From positions 62,001 through 126,000 of the forward strand of contig CAJUAK010000004.1 of the NCBI GenBank assembly GCA_910584385.1: a stretch of 64,000 nucleotides of DNA, given 5' to 3'. A program made the translations under genes and the position numbers. The stretch's first letter is position 1; every line of letters begins with the position of its first letter. Source of the DNA: an uncultured Alphaproteobacteria bacterium. GTDB lineage: Bacteria > Pseudomonadota > Alphaproteobacteria > RF32 > CAG-239. Positions 26,304 to 35,486 of this stretch are shown piece after piece. The notes beneath the pieces were generated by a model, which worked only from the letters and a program-made list of their open reading frames with translations, was not told the DNA's origin and did not search any database.

Positions 26304-27298
26304 TTCGTTTTGCCTGTCCGGAAATGTTTTTGCTTATTCTGCTGCCATTGCTGTTCCGCTATCTGGTGCCGGCGGCCAAAGGGCTTCACGGCGATGCCCT
26401 GCGTGTTCCGTTTCTGGCGGACATTCGTCGCATTTCCGTGGCATCTGGAGGCATATGGGGAATGTCATCGGCCAAAGGGCAAAATTTATGGAGGCTTTTC
26501 CCGATAATTTTGATTTGGCTTTTGCTGGCAGCGGCAGCTGCGCGCCCGCAGCTGCAAGGGGAACCGCAGCGCTTGAATAATCAGGGGCGGGATATTTTGC
26601 TGGTTGTTGACATATCGACTTCCATGCTGCAAAAAGATTTTGGCTACCAAGGCGGAAGGCTGAGCCGGTTAAGCGCCGTAAAAGCCGTTATTAGCGATTT
26701 TATTCAAAAAAGGGCGGATGACCGGCTGGGGCTTATCTTATTCGGAACGCGCGCTTATTTGCAGGCGCCGATAACCTATGATAAAAAATCAGTCGGCGAA
26801 ATTTTATGGAATACGGACGCAGGAATGGCCGGCGACACGACGTCCATCGGCGATGCCTTGGGCTTAGCATTGAAAACTTTAAAAGATTCTCCTGACCATG
26901 ATAAAAAAGTGATTATTTTGTTGACGGACGGCGAAAATAATGACGGCAGCCTCTCCATGGCTCAAACAATGAAACTGGCAGAGGAAGAAGGAATAAAAAT
27001 ATATACGGTCGGTGTTGGCGCGCCAAATGCTTTTTTTACGTCTTTTTTTGGCGTTAAACTGGGGACCGGCCTGGATGAGGATTCATTAAAGCAGCTGGCG
27101 GCGGTTACCAAAGGGAACTATTTTCGAGCCGAGAACACCGGAGATTTGTTAAAAGTCTACCAAACGATTGATAAATTGGAAGCCCGGGCCGGCGATGAAA
27201 ATTTTGTCGTAGAAATAACGGAATTGTATTATTGGCCGCTTTTGTTGGCTGCCTTATTGTCTATGGCTTTTGTTTATGTTTTGAAGAGGAGGGGCTGA
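26300..27298 (+). CDS. batA: BatA-like von Willebrand factor A protein
   Basis: 332 aa from ATG 26300 (overlap with the upstream stop; TAGGAGAAAATTT upstream). An N-terminal hydrophobic region (MFLLILLPLLFRYLV; LFPIILIWLLLAAAAA), a VWA domain (about 90-290) with an intact MIDAS motif DISTSM and later metal ligands (GDTTSIGDAL, LLTDGENNDGS), and a C-terminal helix (WPLLLAALLSMAFVYVL). Bat proteins are linked to aerotolerance and envelope stress; the mechanism is not known. The batB start overlaps its stop (TGATG). Confidence 0.92.
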   Translation: MIRFACPEMFLLILLPLLFRYLVPAAKGLHGDALRVPFLADIRRISVASGGIWGMSSAKGQNLWRLFPIILIWLLLAAAAARPQLQGEPQRLNNQGRDILLVVDISTSMLQKDFGYQGGRLSRLSAVKAVISDFIQKRADDRLGLILFGTRAYLQAPITYDKKSVGEILWNTDAGMAGDTTSIGDALGLALKTLKDSPDHDKKVIILLTDGENNDGSLSMAQTMKLAEEEGIKIYTVGVGAPNAFFTSFFGVKLGTGLDEDSLKQLAAVTKGNYFRAENTGDLLKVYQTIDKLEARAGDENFVVEITELYYWPLLLAALLSMAFVYVLKRRG

Positions 27299-29028
27299 TG
27301 GAAGCTTTTATGTCCGACTTTCATTTCCTGCGCCCGGTGCTGCTTTTATTGCTGCTCTTGCCGTTATTTTTATATTGGAAATATTATAAGCAGGCGCAAA
27401 ACCTTTCTTCATGGCGGGATGTTTGTGATGCGCCGCTTTTGGAATTTCTTCTGGTCAAAGGTTCGTCATACCAGCGCCGGCTGATTGCAAATTTGGCTCT
27501 GGCGGGAGTGTGTGCTGCCATTATCGGGGCTGCCGGACCGAGTTGGCAAAAAAAAGAAATCCCGTCCTTAAGCCCGGAAAATCCGTTGATGATTTTGTTA
27601 AATGTTTCCTCGGACATGCGCGACAGCGACTTAACGCCCAACCGTCTGGAAAGAGCAAAATATAAAATCCGCGATTTATTATCCGAATTGCATTCTGTAC
27701 AGGCCGGTCTGGTCGTTTATTCCTCCGAGCCTTTTCTGGTAACGCCGTTAACGGAGGACGGAGAGCTCATCAGCAACCTTTTGCCGGAGATAAATTTTGA
27801 TATTATGCCCGTGAACGGCAACCGCCTGGATAAAGCGCTGGCTTATGCGGCAGAAAAACTTTCCGGCAGCGGTTATAAGCAGGGGCATATTTTGGTTTTT
27901 GCCCCAGATGGCGGCAATGAATTTCAACAAGCGCTGAAAACTGCCGAAGATGTGAGAAAACAAGGATACCAGGTGGATGTTGAAGTAACGGCGCGCGGAG
28001 ATATCCGCCAAATGGAGATATTGGCGCAAAAAGGCGGCGGAAAGGCTGTTTCCTTAAGCGCCGGCGACAGCGATATCAAATTTTGGGCGAAAATGCTGAG
28101 CCAAGCGGATGGAGATTTGAAAGAAGGGAAAAATGCCAGGCAGATATGGCTTGACAGCGGTTACGGATTGACTTTTATATGTTTGGCCTGCACTTTATAT
28201 TTTTTCCGCAGGGGCGTTTTGGCCGTTTTGTTTTTGTGCCTTTTAAGCCAGCCTGCGGCCGCCGGTTTTTTCCGCAACGCAGACCAAGAAGGGCTGCACC
28301 TTTTTAAGCAGGGAGATTATCAGGATGCTGCAAAAGAATTTCAGGACAGCCGCTGGAAAGGCGCCAGTTATTATAAATCCGGAAATTACGAACAGGCGCT
28401 AAATGCTTTTTCGGCAGGAAACAGCGATGCAACAGCGCTTTACAATCAGGGAAATGCGCTGGCTAAGGGCGGAAAAATCGAAGAAGCGATTAAAAAATAT
28501 GAAGAAGTTTTAGAACAAATGCCCAATCATGAAGACGCCAAATTTAATTTGGAATATCTGAAACGCCAGCAACAGCAGCAACAACAAAACAATTCCGGCA
28601 ATGGCGAAAATCAAGATAACCAAGAGCAAAACCAAAGCCAGTCCGCAGCGGATTCACAGCAAAACAAAAATGATAATCAGGAGAATGAAAGCCCGGAGAA
28701 TCAGAGCAGCCCGCAGGAAAGCAGCGGTGAGCAGGAAGCAGAAGACAAGCAAAATGACGGGCAGGAACAAGCCGGAGAGGAAAAAGAAAAATCCAATGGC
28801 GAAAACAACCGGCAGCAATTGCCGCCCCAAGAAAGCCAGCCTAAAGAAGATACCGGAGAAGATGAACAAAACGCGGGAAGCTCCTTGCAAAACGGCGAAG
28901 ACGAGCCTAAATATGATGAAGAAGCCCAGGCACGCGCCCAACAATACAGGGATATTCCCGAAGACGCCGGCGGTTTGTTGAAGGCATTTATTCGTAAGGA
29001 ATATCAAGCAAGAAGGTCAAATCCATGA
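27298..29028 (+). CDS. batB: BatB/BatC fusion: degenerate VWA domain plus TPR and Gln/Glu-rich tail
   Basis: 576 aa from ATG 27298 (GAGGAGGGGC upstream). Two N-terminal helices, a VWA domain (about 85-280), a third helix (YGLTFICLACTLYFF) and a signal-like segment (VLAVLFLCLLSQPAAAGFF, about 305-325), then TPR repeats (LFKQGDYQDAAKEFQ, YKSGNYEQALNAF, ALYNQGNALAKGGKIEEAIKKYEEV; about 330-420) and a very Gln/Asn/Glu-rich low-complexity tail (about 425-545). BatB and BatC are usually separate genes; here they form one frame. The MIDAS site is degenerate: the expected DxSxS reads NVSSDM, losing the first Asp, so metal binding is doubtful, unlike BatA next door. Membrane-anchored, with the TPR part probably periplasmic. 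Confidence 0.85.
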   Translation: MEAFMSDFHFLRPVLLLLLLLPLFLYWKYYKQAQNLSSWRDVCDAPLLEFLLVKGSSYQRRLIANLALAGVCAAIIGAAGPSWQKKEIPSLSPENPLMILLNVSSDMRDSDLTPNRLERAKYKIRDLLSELHSVQAGLVVYSSEPFLVTPLTEDGELISNLLPEINFDIMPVNGNRLDKALAYAAEKLSGSGYKQGHILVFAPDGGNEFQQALKTAEDVRKQGYQVDVEVTARGDIRQMEILAQKGGGKAVSLSAGDSDIKFWAKMLSQADGDLKEGKNARQIWLDSGYGLTFICLACTLYFFRRGVLAVLFLCLLSQPAAAGFFRNADQEGLHLFKQGDYQDAAKEFQDSRWKGASYYKSGNYEQALNAFSAGNSDATALYNQGNALAKGGKIEEAIKKYEEVLEQMPNHEDAKFNLEYLKRQQQQQQQNNSGNGENQDNQEQNQSQSAADSQQNKNDNQENESPENQSSPQESSGEQEAEDKQNDGQEQAGEEKEKSNGENNRQQLPPQESQPKEDTGEDEQNAGSSLQNGEDEPKYDEEAQARAQQYRDIPEDAGGLLKAFIRKEYQARRSNP

Positions 29029-30797
29029 TAAAAAAAATCATTTTTGCATTCGTTTGTTTGTTTAGCATAGAAGCTGCGGCGGCAGAATTTACGGCGCGTT
29101 TGAACCGCAACCCCGTGCCACAGGGGGAAACGGTTGTCTTAACGCTGGAATATGATGATAAAACTTCCGAAACGCCGGATTTGAACGTTTTGGAAAAAGA
29201 TTTTGATATCTTTTCGGTCAGCAATTCCTTTCGCAGCAATTTTGTAAACGGCCAAATGTCAAATTCGCTGCAATGGACTTTGGTTTTAATGCCAAAATCC
29301 AATGGAAAAATAATAATCCCCTCCGTCAGCTTAGGCGCTTCTGCAACAAAGCCGCTGGAGCTTGAAGTCGTTCCGGCGGATATGGCGGAAAAAGCCGCTT
29401 CCCGGCAAAGTGCGCCAGCAGCAGAAGTTTCCCGTCCCAAATATGGCATAAAGGGCGTTTTGGAAAATTACAGCCCTTATGTGCAACAACAGGTGAATTA
29501 TCAGCTCAAAATTTATGACAGCGGCGGCTTACAGGGCAAAGAACCATACCTCTTGGCCGATGATAATGACTGGATTGTCAAAAGTTTAGGCCAGCCGCAG
29601 GTCGAAACAAAAAACATTGATGGCAGGAATTTGCGGGAGATAACTTTTAATTATGCGCTTTTCCCGCAAAAAAGCGGAAAATTAAAACTGCCGCGATTTA
29701 AATTTGAAGGATTTTACCTGTCAAAATCATCCCGCCGCGCGGTTGACCCTTTTGCCGATATGTTTGGGCAGGATTTAATGCTGACGGGCTTTGGTTTGTC
29801 CGACATGTTTGCCGTACGCAATCCGGTCGTTTTGATAACGGATGAAGCTGAAATCGAGGTCCTTCCGATTCCGGAACAAAGCCGGGGCAAATGGTGGCTC
29901 CCGGCAGAACAAGCCAGCCTGCTTGCGTCTTTTGAAGATAAAAATCCGCGCTTTAAAGCCGGAGAGGCGTTTACCAGAACCATATTTTTGAAAGCGGTCG
30001 GCGTTTTGGACAAACAGCTTCCCGAGATAAACTTCCCTCAAATCCCGGGAATGAAACAATATCCTGAAAAGCCGCAATTGCAAACCCGTTCAGAAAATGG
30101 AAAAATCATATCCGTCTCAAAAATAAATAATGTTTATATCCCGAGCCGCGCCGGAAAAATAACGCTCCCCGGCTTGGCGGTGGAATGGTTTAACGTAAAC
30201 ACCGGAAAAGCAGAGCAAGTAACGCTTCCGCCGCAGACGATAACCGTTGAGGAAAGCTCTTTTGCAGAAGAAACGCCGCCTGTTTCCAATGAAGAGCCGG
30301 CGCCCCGGGAAAGCCTGACAACCGGGGACTTGGCGGAAAATACCGCTTTGCGGGAAAATATTTCCGCATGGACAACCGCCGAAATCAGCCTGGCGCTTGC
30401 CGGGGCTTTTTTGTTGGGAATTATTCTCAGCCGCTTGTTGTTTCGGCTGAGCGGCAAAAACAATAAAGATTCAGCAAAGCGTTCACGGTCATCCTTGGCG
30501 GGAGATGTTTTGAAAGCTGCAAAAAATAATGATCTAAAGGAATTAAAAAACGCCTTGTTGCTTTGGGCCGCCCAGGCTTTTGCCCCTGCAAAAGTTACTA
30601 ACCTGCAGGATGTAATTTCTTTGACAGGCAATCAGAATTTTGCTAGAGAGATAGAAAAATTAAACACGGCGCTTTATGGGGCGAAAAAGGAAAATTGGGA
30701 TTCTTCCGAATTTATGCAAGCTTTTCGCCAAGCGGAAAAAACGCCGGCAAAAGGAAAAAAAACAAGTGCGATTTTGCCGGATTTATATGAAGACTAG
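29025..30797 (+). CDS. batD: BatD-like protein
   Basis: 590 aa; start overlaps the batB stop (ATGA). Signal peptide (MIKKIIFAFVCLFSIEAAAA), a long periplasmic beta-sandwich region (FTARLNRNPVPQGETVVLTLEY, typical BatD opening, through about 420), one membrane helix (EISLALAGAFLLGIILSRLLF, about 455-475), and a C-terminal cytoplasmic helical domain (ELKNALLLWAAQAF). Last of the co-translated Bat genes. Confidence 0.88.
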   Translation: MIKKIIFAFVCLFSIEAAAAEFTARLNRNPVPQGETVVLTLEYDDKTSETPDLNVLEKDFDIFSVSNSFRSNFVNGQMSNSLQWTLVLMPKSNGKIIIPSVSLGASATKPLELEVVPADMAEKAASRQSAPAAEVSRPKYGIKGVLENYSPYVQQQVNYQLKIYDSGGLQGKEPYLLADDNDWIVKSLGQPQVETKNIDGRNLREITFNYALFPQKSGKLKLPRFKFEGFYLSKSSRRAVDPFADMFGQDLMLTGFGLSDMFAVRNPVVLITDEAEIEVLPIPEQSRGKWWLPAEQASLLASFEDKNPRFKAGEAFTRTIFLKAVGVLDKQLPEINFPQIPGMKQYPEKPQLQTRSENGKIISVSKINNVYIPSRAGKITLPGLAVEWFNVNTGKAEQVTLPPQTITVEESSFAEETPPVSNEEPAPRESLTTGDLAENTALRENISAWTTAEISLALAGAFLLGIILSRLLFRLSGKNNKDSAKRSRSSLAGDVLKAAKNNDLKELKNALLLWAAQAFAPAKVTNLQDVISLTGNQNFAREIEKLNTALYGAKKENWDSSEFMQAFRQAEKTPAKGKKTSAILPDLYED

Positions 30798-30806
30798 GAT
30801 AAGAAG

Positions 30807-31664
30807 ATGAAACAATATATTGAGCTAAGCCCCCGGTTTTATCCCGGAGATGATAAAACGCCCCAATGGGCTGTTGACGGGGAAACCGTCAGCAAGGCAA
30901 TTGCAGAGGGAAATATTCCGCAAATTGTTTTACCGGGGTTTGATGAAAATGCAAAATCGCCGGTCGTTGCGGTCATTTTGGCTCAAGAGCCGACACCTGA
31001 AAAGCCCCAAAATGATTACTGCATCCATCCTGATTATGTCAATGCGTTGCAGAGCCTGAATATGCGCCTGGTCATGATTGCTTATGATAAAATCAACGAG
31101 CAGCTCAGACAGGCGGCGCCGAAAGGCATTTTTTTAATCGGCGGCGCGTTTAATTCGCCTGCCGACTGGTATGAAGAACGCCCGGAAGAAGATGTTGACA
31201 AACGCGGCAAGGCTTACTTAAAGATTATCGCCTATGCCAAAAAACATAAACTGCCGACTTTAGGCATTTGCGCAGGGCACCAAATGATTGCCGGTTCCGA
31301 AGGGGCAAAGCTGATGAAAGGGATTAACAACGGCCTGCCGGCAGATAAAAGCCACAAACAACCGGCTTACCAGATTGCCCACCAAGTGCATATTGAGCCG
31401 GACAGCCGTTTATATAAAATTATCGGTAAAGAAAAAATTGCGACAAATTCATCTCACACTGAAGCGCTCATCGGGCATCAGATGGGAAAATGCACAATTT
31501 CTGCCCGGGCTGAAGACGGCATTATTGAAGCAATGGAATTAAAACATCCATGGAACAGTTTTGTTTTGGGTGTGCAATGGCATCCGGAACGGCTGCTGAG
31601 GCTTGGAGATGAAAACTCTCTTAAAATTTTTAAGGCTTTTGTGGAAGCCGTTAAGGAACAGTAA
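30807..31664 (+). CDS. Class I glutamine amidotransferase-like hydrolase (peptidase C26, gamma-Glu-GABA hydrolase type)
   Basis: 285 aa with the catalytic Cys-His-Glu triad visible: nucleophile in LGICAGHQ (about residue 157), and VQWHPERLL (about 254). The oxyanion region FLIGGAFN is also present. Family members such as PuuD hydrolyse gamma-glutamyl amides (gamma-glutamyl-GABA, folate polyglutamate). Because a VanX-like dipeptidase gene overlaps its stop (TAATG), a role in peptidoglycan-peptide or glutamyl-amide turnover is plausible but unproven. AGGATAAGAAG precedes the ATG. Confidence 0.85.
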   Translation: MKQYIELSPRFYPGDDKTPQWAVDGETVSKAIAEGNIPQIVLPGFDENAKSPVVAVILAQEPTPEKPQNDYCIHPDYVNALQSLNMRLVMIAYDKINEQLRQAAPKGIFLIGGAFNSPADWYEERPEEDVDKRGKAYLKIIAYAKKHKLPTLGICAGHQMIAGSEGAKLMKGINNGLPADKSHKQPAYQIAHQVHIEPDSRLYKIIGKEKIATNSSHTEALIGHQMGKCTISARAEDGIIEAMELKHPWNSFVLGVQWHPERLLRLGDENSLKIFKAFVEAVKEQ

Positions 31665-32284
31665 TGCTGAATAAAAATCTGATAGAAGTTAAGAATCAAA
31701 AGCCATTTATTATAGAAATGATGTATGCTTTTCCGCAAAATATAAGCGGTCTGCCTGTGTATGAGCAAGTGGGGTTCGGCAACCGGGCTTTTCTTCATAA
31801 AGACATGTGGGAAAAACTGCAGCGGCTGATTCCGCTTTTGGAAAAAAATAATCTGCGGCTTAAAATAAAAGACGCTTACCGTCCGCCGCTTGCCCATATG
31901 CTGCTTTTAAAAGCTGTTCCGGTTCCGGGTTTGTTTGCCGTTTCTCCGGAAGCGTCCCAGCATTGCCATGGAACGGCGGTTGACGTCATCCTTTGTGATG
32001 AAAACGGCAATGAATTGGAATTTCAAAGCCCTGTTGACTGTTATACGCCTTACTTTGCGAAGGAGTTAAAGCAAGGGCGGGATGAAGAATATAAGGAATT
32101 CTTAAAATCTGCATGCCATGGCTATGCTGCAATATCGCCCGCAGCAAAAAAAAATAAAGAACAGCTGCGGCAAATGATGGAAAGCGTTGGTTTAGAGGTG
32201 CTGCCCCATGAATGGTGGCATTATAACCTGCCCGGCGGCAAAGGCGAAGCATATCCGTTAATAGATTTTCAAGAAAAGGAATGA
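31664..32284 (+). CDS. D-alanyl-D-alanine dipeptidase, VanX/DdpX-like (M15D)
   Basis: 206 aa. Zinc metallopeptidase cleaving D-Ala-D-Ala. The zinc ligands and catalytic residues are visible: SQHCHGTAVDV (His and Asp, about 103-112) and HEWWHYN (Glu and His, about 183-189). The DAYRPPLAHM segment supplies the conserved Arg. No signal peptide, so cytoplasmic, as for VanX/DdpX. No vanA/vanH or DdpABCDF transport genes are nearby, so recycling of cell-wall D-Ala-D-Ala is a more likely role than glycopeptide resistance. Confidence 0.88.
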   Translation: MLNKNLIEVKNQKPFIIEMMYAFPQNISGLPVYEQVGFGNRAFLHKDMWEKLQRLIPLLEKNNLRLKIKDAYRPPLAHMLLLKAVPVPGLFAVSPEASQHCHGTAVDVILCDENGNELEFQSPVDCYTPYFAKELKQGRDEEYKEFLKSACHGYAAISPAAKKNKEQLRQMMESVGLEVLPHEWWHYNLPGGKGEAYPLIDFQEKE

Positions 32285-32285
32285 G

Positions 32286-33131
32286 ATGGCTTTAGGCATA
32301 GTTTGTGAAGGCGGCGCCAAACGCGGCATTTATACCGCCGGCGTACTGGATGTGCTGTTGGAAAACGGGCTTTTGCCTGACGGCGTTATCGGCGTTTCTG
32401 CGGGAGCGATACATGGCTGTTCTTATGTTTCCGGGCAGGCGGGACGAAGCATCCGCTACAATATGCGCTATGGAAATGATTATCGTTTTATGAGTTTTAA
32501 ATCCTGGCTGAAAACCGGAAATATCGTGGATACGGATTTTTGTTATCGGGAATTGCCTGAAAAACTGGATGTCTTTGACAATGAGGCATTTATGAAGTCG
32601 GGCATAAAATTTTATGTAACTTGTTCTAATCTAGAAAGCGGCCGTCCGGAATACATCCTTTGCCAGGATTTATTTAGAGAAATAGATTATCTGCGGGCTT
32701 CGGCTTCCCTGCCGTTTTTCAGCCGGATTGTCAAAACGCCGAAAGGAAATTTTCTTGACGGCGGCATAACCGACAGCATTCCTTTGCAGGGTTTTCAAAA
32801 TTTAGGCTATGATAAAAATCTGGTCATTTTAACCCGCCCGCAGGGATACCGCAAAAAGCCCTCACTGATTGGAAAACTTTTAGCCCCAATCGTTTACCGG
32901 AAATATCCGAATTTTGTAAAAGCCATAGCCGAACGCTATAAAATGTATAACCAAGAACAAGATTATGTTGCATCTGAAGAGCAAAAAGGGAAAACGCTTG
33001 TCTTGCGTCCCAGCCGTAAAATTAACATCGGAAAAATGGAACGGAATTTAAATATCGTTCGGGAAATGTATGAACTCGGGCGTTCAGACGCTGTTTCCAG
33101 ATTAGATGAAATCAGGCGTTTTTTTGCTTAA
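32286..33131 (+). CDS. Patatin-like phospholipase
   Basis: 281 aa. Ser-Asp dyad lipid acyl hydrolase: oxyanion glycine loop GGAKRGIYTAG (about 8-18), nucleophile elbow GVSAG (about 38-42), and catalytic Asp in FLDGGITDS (about 160). It resembles the YjjU/RssA-type bacterial patatins. No signal peptide. AAAAGGAATGAG lies before the ATG. It overlaps the convergent msbA-like gene by 20 bp. Confidence 0.9.
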   Translation: MALGIVCEGGAKRGIYTAGVLDVLLENGLLPDGVIGVSAGAIHGCSYVSGQAGRSIRYNMRYGNDYRFMSFKSWLKTGNIVDTDFCYRELPEKLDVFDNEAFMKSGIKFYVTCSNLESGRPEYILCQDLFREIDYLRASASLPFFSRIVKTPKGNFLDGGITDSIPLQGFQNLGYDKNLVILTRPQGYRKKPSLIGKLLAPIVYRKYPNFVKAIAERYKMYNQEQDYVASEEQKGKTLVLRPSRKINIGKMERNLNIVREMYELGRSDAVSRLDEIRRFFA

Positions 33132-34899
33132 ACTGTGCGTTATATAAAGAATTGTAAACGCCGTTTTCAATTGACAGCAACTCATTATGCGTGCCGGTTT
33201 CAACAATTTCGCCATTGTTAAGCACAACGATTTTGTCAGCATTCTGAATTGTTGACAGGCGGTGGGCGATAACAAAAACAGTCCGGTCATTCATCAGGTT
33301 TTCGATTGCTTTTTGCACAATGGCTTCCGCTTTATTGTCCAACGCGGACGTTGCTTCATCCAAAATGACAATCGGGGCATTTTTAATAAATGCGCGCGCA
33401 ATAGCCATCCGTTGTTTTTGCCCGCCGGAAAGAAGCGTTCCCCTTTCGCCGATGTCAGTATCTAACCCGTTTTCCAGCCCCGCGACAAAGTCATCAAGAT
33501 AGGCCATTTTCAAAGCTTCGTTAATTTCTTCCTCCGTGGCATTTTCCTTGCCTAAAAGGATGTTTTCACGAATGGTGCCAGAGAACAAGAAATTATCTTG
33601 AAAGACCACGGCGATATTTTCTCTTAAAGAATGGACGTCAATATCCCGGATGTCTTTTCCGTCAATGGAAACTTTCCCTGACGCGACATCGTAAAAACGC
33701 GGTAAAAGGTTAATAATCGTTGTTTTGCCGCCGCCGGAATTGCCGACAAAAGCGGTTGTCGTTCCGGAAGGAATGTCAAGATTGATGTTTTTAAGAACCT
33801 TTGTTCCCGGAATATATTCAAAATCGACATTCTCGAAACGGATAGATTTCTGGCAGCCCGGAAAAGCCGCCGCATTAGCTTTATTGACGATGTCAGATTC
33901 CATGTCCAGCACATCGCAGACACGCTCGATGGCCATAAAAGAGAGTTGGACAGCGTTATAATTTTTTCCGAGGTTTTTAATCGGCGTATAAAGCATAATC
34001 AATGCGGTAATAAAGGAAACAAAAGCGCCGCTGGTAATGCTGCCGTTGACAATCAAATAGCTTCCGTATCCGATAACGGCGGCAACGCCCACAGAAACCA
34101 TAATATGCATCATAGGTGTCATCCAGGCGGTGCGCTGAACCATTTTAATGCCCAGCCGGAAGATTTTGCGCAAAGTGCCGTCAAATTTTGCAAACATCCT
34201 CTGTTGGAGGTTGTAGGCGGAAATCGTTTTGCTTCCGGAATAGCTTTCATTATATTGCGAAATAACGGCAGCGCCTTCTTTAACGGTCTGGGCAACAATA
34301 TTTTTAATCATGCGCCGTACCTGCGCCAGCGGCAGAAGCGCCAAGGACAAAACCAAAATGGCAATAATCGACAATTGCCAGGAATTATAGATAAGCACGC
34401 CGATTAAGGATAAAGATGAGAAAATCCGGGAGGTAAAAAGGCGCACATTTTCCAACAAGCCGCTGCAAGCCGTGTCTGCATCCGTAGCAAAACGCTGGAT
34501 GACAATGCCGGAATTGTTCGCGTCAAAAAAAGCGGCCGGAAGCGCCAGAAGTTTTTTATAAAGGCTGCGTTTCAAATCCATGGTGATTTTGCTGCCCACC
34601 CAGGCATTCATATAAGTTGCCGCGTAGTTTAAAATGCCCTGCACAATGGTGAACCCGACAATCAACAAAGGGATATAGGCCGGAGAACGCGCGGATTTAT
34701 CCACCAGGACAATATCCATATAAGGCTTAAGCGCCAAGGCGATAACAGCATCTAACGCGCCGATGGGAATGCAAAGCAAAACGGCGAAAATAGCGCGAAA
34801 CAAATAAGGCTGCACGTAAGGCCACATCCTTTTATAATGGTCGGAGAACTTCATTTGTTTGGGGTCGTTAGCCGGTGCCAAATGGTAATTAAAATCCAT
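33112..34899 (-). CDS. msbA: MsbA-type ABC exporter (membrane plus ATPase half-transporter)
   Basis: 595 aa. Six-helix membrane domain (about 30-320), then an ATPase domain with Walker A GNSGGGKTT (about 390), signature LLSGGQKQRMAIARA, Walker B IVILDEATSALD and H-loop VIAHRLS. As a homodimer such proteins flip lipid A-core or other lipids across the inner membrane; it could instead export another lipid or peptide, since no lipid A gene is adjacent. Its start lies 1 bp after the DUF1294 gene stop. Confidence 0.85.
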   Translation of the reverse strand: MDFNYHLAPANDPKQMKFSDHYKRMWPYVQPYLFRAIFAVLLCIPIGALDAVIALALKPYMDIVLVDKSARSPAYIPLLIVGFTIVQGILNYAATYMNAWVGSKITMDLKRSLYKKLLALPAAFFDANNSGIVIQRFATDADTACSGLLENVRLFTSRIFSSLSLIGVLIYNSWQLSIIAILVLSLALLPLAQVRRMIKNIVAQTVKEGAAVISQYNESYSGSKTISAYNLQQRMFAKFDGTLRKIFRLGIKMVQRTAWMTPMMHIMVSVGVAAVIGYGSYLIVNGSITSGAFVSFITALIMLYTPIKNLGKNYNAVQLSFMAIERVCDVLDMESDIVNKANAAAFPGCQKSIRFENVDFEYIPGTKVLKNINLDIPSGTTTAFVGNSGGGKTTIINLLPRFYDVASGKVSIDGKDIRDIDVHSLRENIAVVFQDNFLFSGTIRENILLGKENATEEEINEALKMAYLDDFVAGLENGLDTDIGERGTLLSGGQKQRMAIARAFIKNAPIVILDEATSALDNKAEAIVQKAIENLMNDRTVFVIAHRLSTIQNADKIVVLNNGEIVETGTHNELLSIENGVYNSLYNAQFKQKNA

Positions 34900-34900
34900 T

Positions 34901-35341
34901 TTAGATAAATCCTAAATATTTTAAAATGATATAAACTGCTGCAAATTCCATAAAAATCATCAAATAAAACATATGCATGAAGCTTTTTTTGGAAGTTTTG
35001 TGGTGGAAAAGCTTTTGGGCGACTAAAGCGCCAAACCATCCGCCTAAAAATTCCAAGCTGTGCAAATTCATTTCTGAAACGCGCCATCCGCCTCTTACGG
35101 CGGCCTTCTTGTCATGGTAATAGGCGAAAAATGTTACAATATTAATAGAAAGGAGATGAAGCACGACAAAAAACAAAAGCGTTTTTGTTCCGAAAATTTT
35201 TGCGCGGATGCCATAGACATTTTCAAGATAATAAGCCAAAGCAATCACCAACACGGCGTGAAGAATATAAAAATTATTGCGCCGGAGCGGCTGAAACAAA
35301 AACATCATTCCGAACAAAAGCACGGCATAAGTGATAACCAT
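34901..35341 (-). CDS. DUF1294 membrane protein
   Basis: 146 aa from ATG 35341, which has AAAAAAGGAATGCTGTT upstream; the longer frame to 35365 starts with TTG and is less likely. Four hydrophobic helices and the family core: R-V-S-E-M-N-L-HSLEFLGGWFGALVAQ followed by HHKTSKKSF. Function of the family is unknown. Transcribed with the ABC exporter. Confidence 0.85.
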   Translation of the reverse strand: MVITYAVLLFGMMFLFQPLRRNNFYILHAVLVIALAYYLENVYGIRAKIFGTKTLLFFVVLHLLSINIVTFFAYYHDKKAAVRGGWRVSEMNLHSLEFLGGWFGALVAQKLFHHKTSKKSFMHMFYLMIFMEFAAVYIILKYLGFI

Positions 35342-35370
35342 AACAGCATTCCTTTTTTCAAACAAAAGCC

Positions 35371-35399
35371 AGTCTAAAACAAAATTAAATAAAAATCAA
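35371..35399 (-). promoter_or_regulatory. Promoter of DUF1294-msbA
   Basis: Minus strand: TTGATT (35399-35394), 17-bp spacer, TAGACT (35376-35371), 29 nt before the ATG. Confidence 0.55.
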
Positions 35400-35423
35400 A
35401 TAGTGAATAAGTAAAAAAATATG

Positions 35424-35452
35424 TTAGGTAAAAAGCAAAAAAACTTTATACT
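35424..35452 (+). promoter_or_regulatory. Putative promoter of the lipoprotein pair
   Basis: TTAGGT (35424-35429), 17-bp spacer, TATACT (35447-35452); a second TATAAT at 35458-35463 has no good -35. Confidence 0.4.
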
Positions 35453-35486
35453 GCAAATATAATGCTTAAGCAGGAAGGATATCTTA

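Noticed and set aside
31664..32284. Vancomycin-resistance cassette (vanX)
   Set aside because: No vanA, vanH or vanRS genes nearby; cytoplasmic D-Ala-D-Ala dipeptidases are also used for peptidoglycan recycling.
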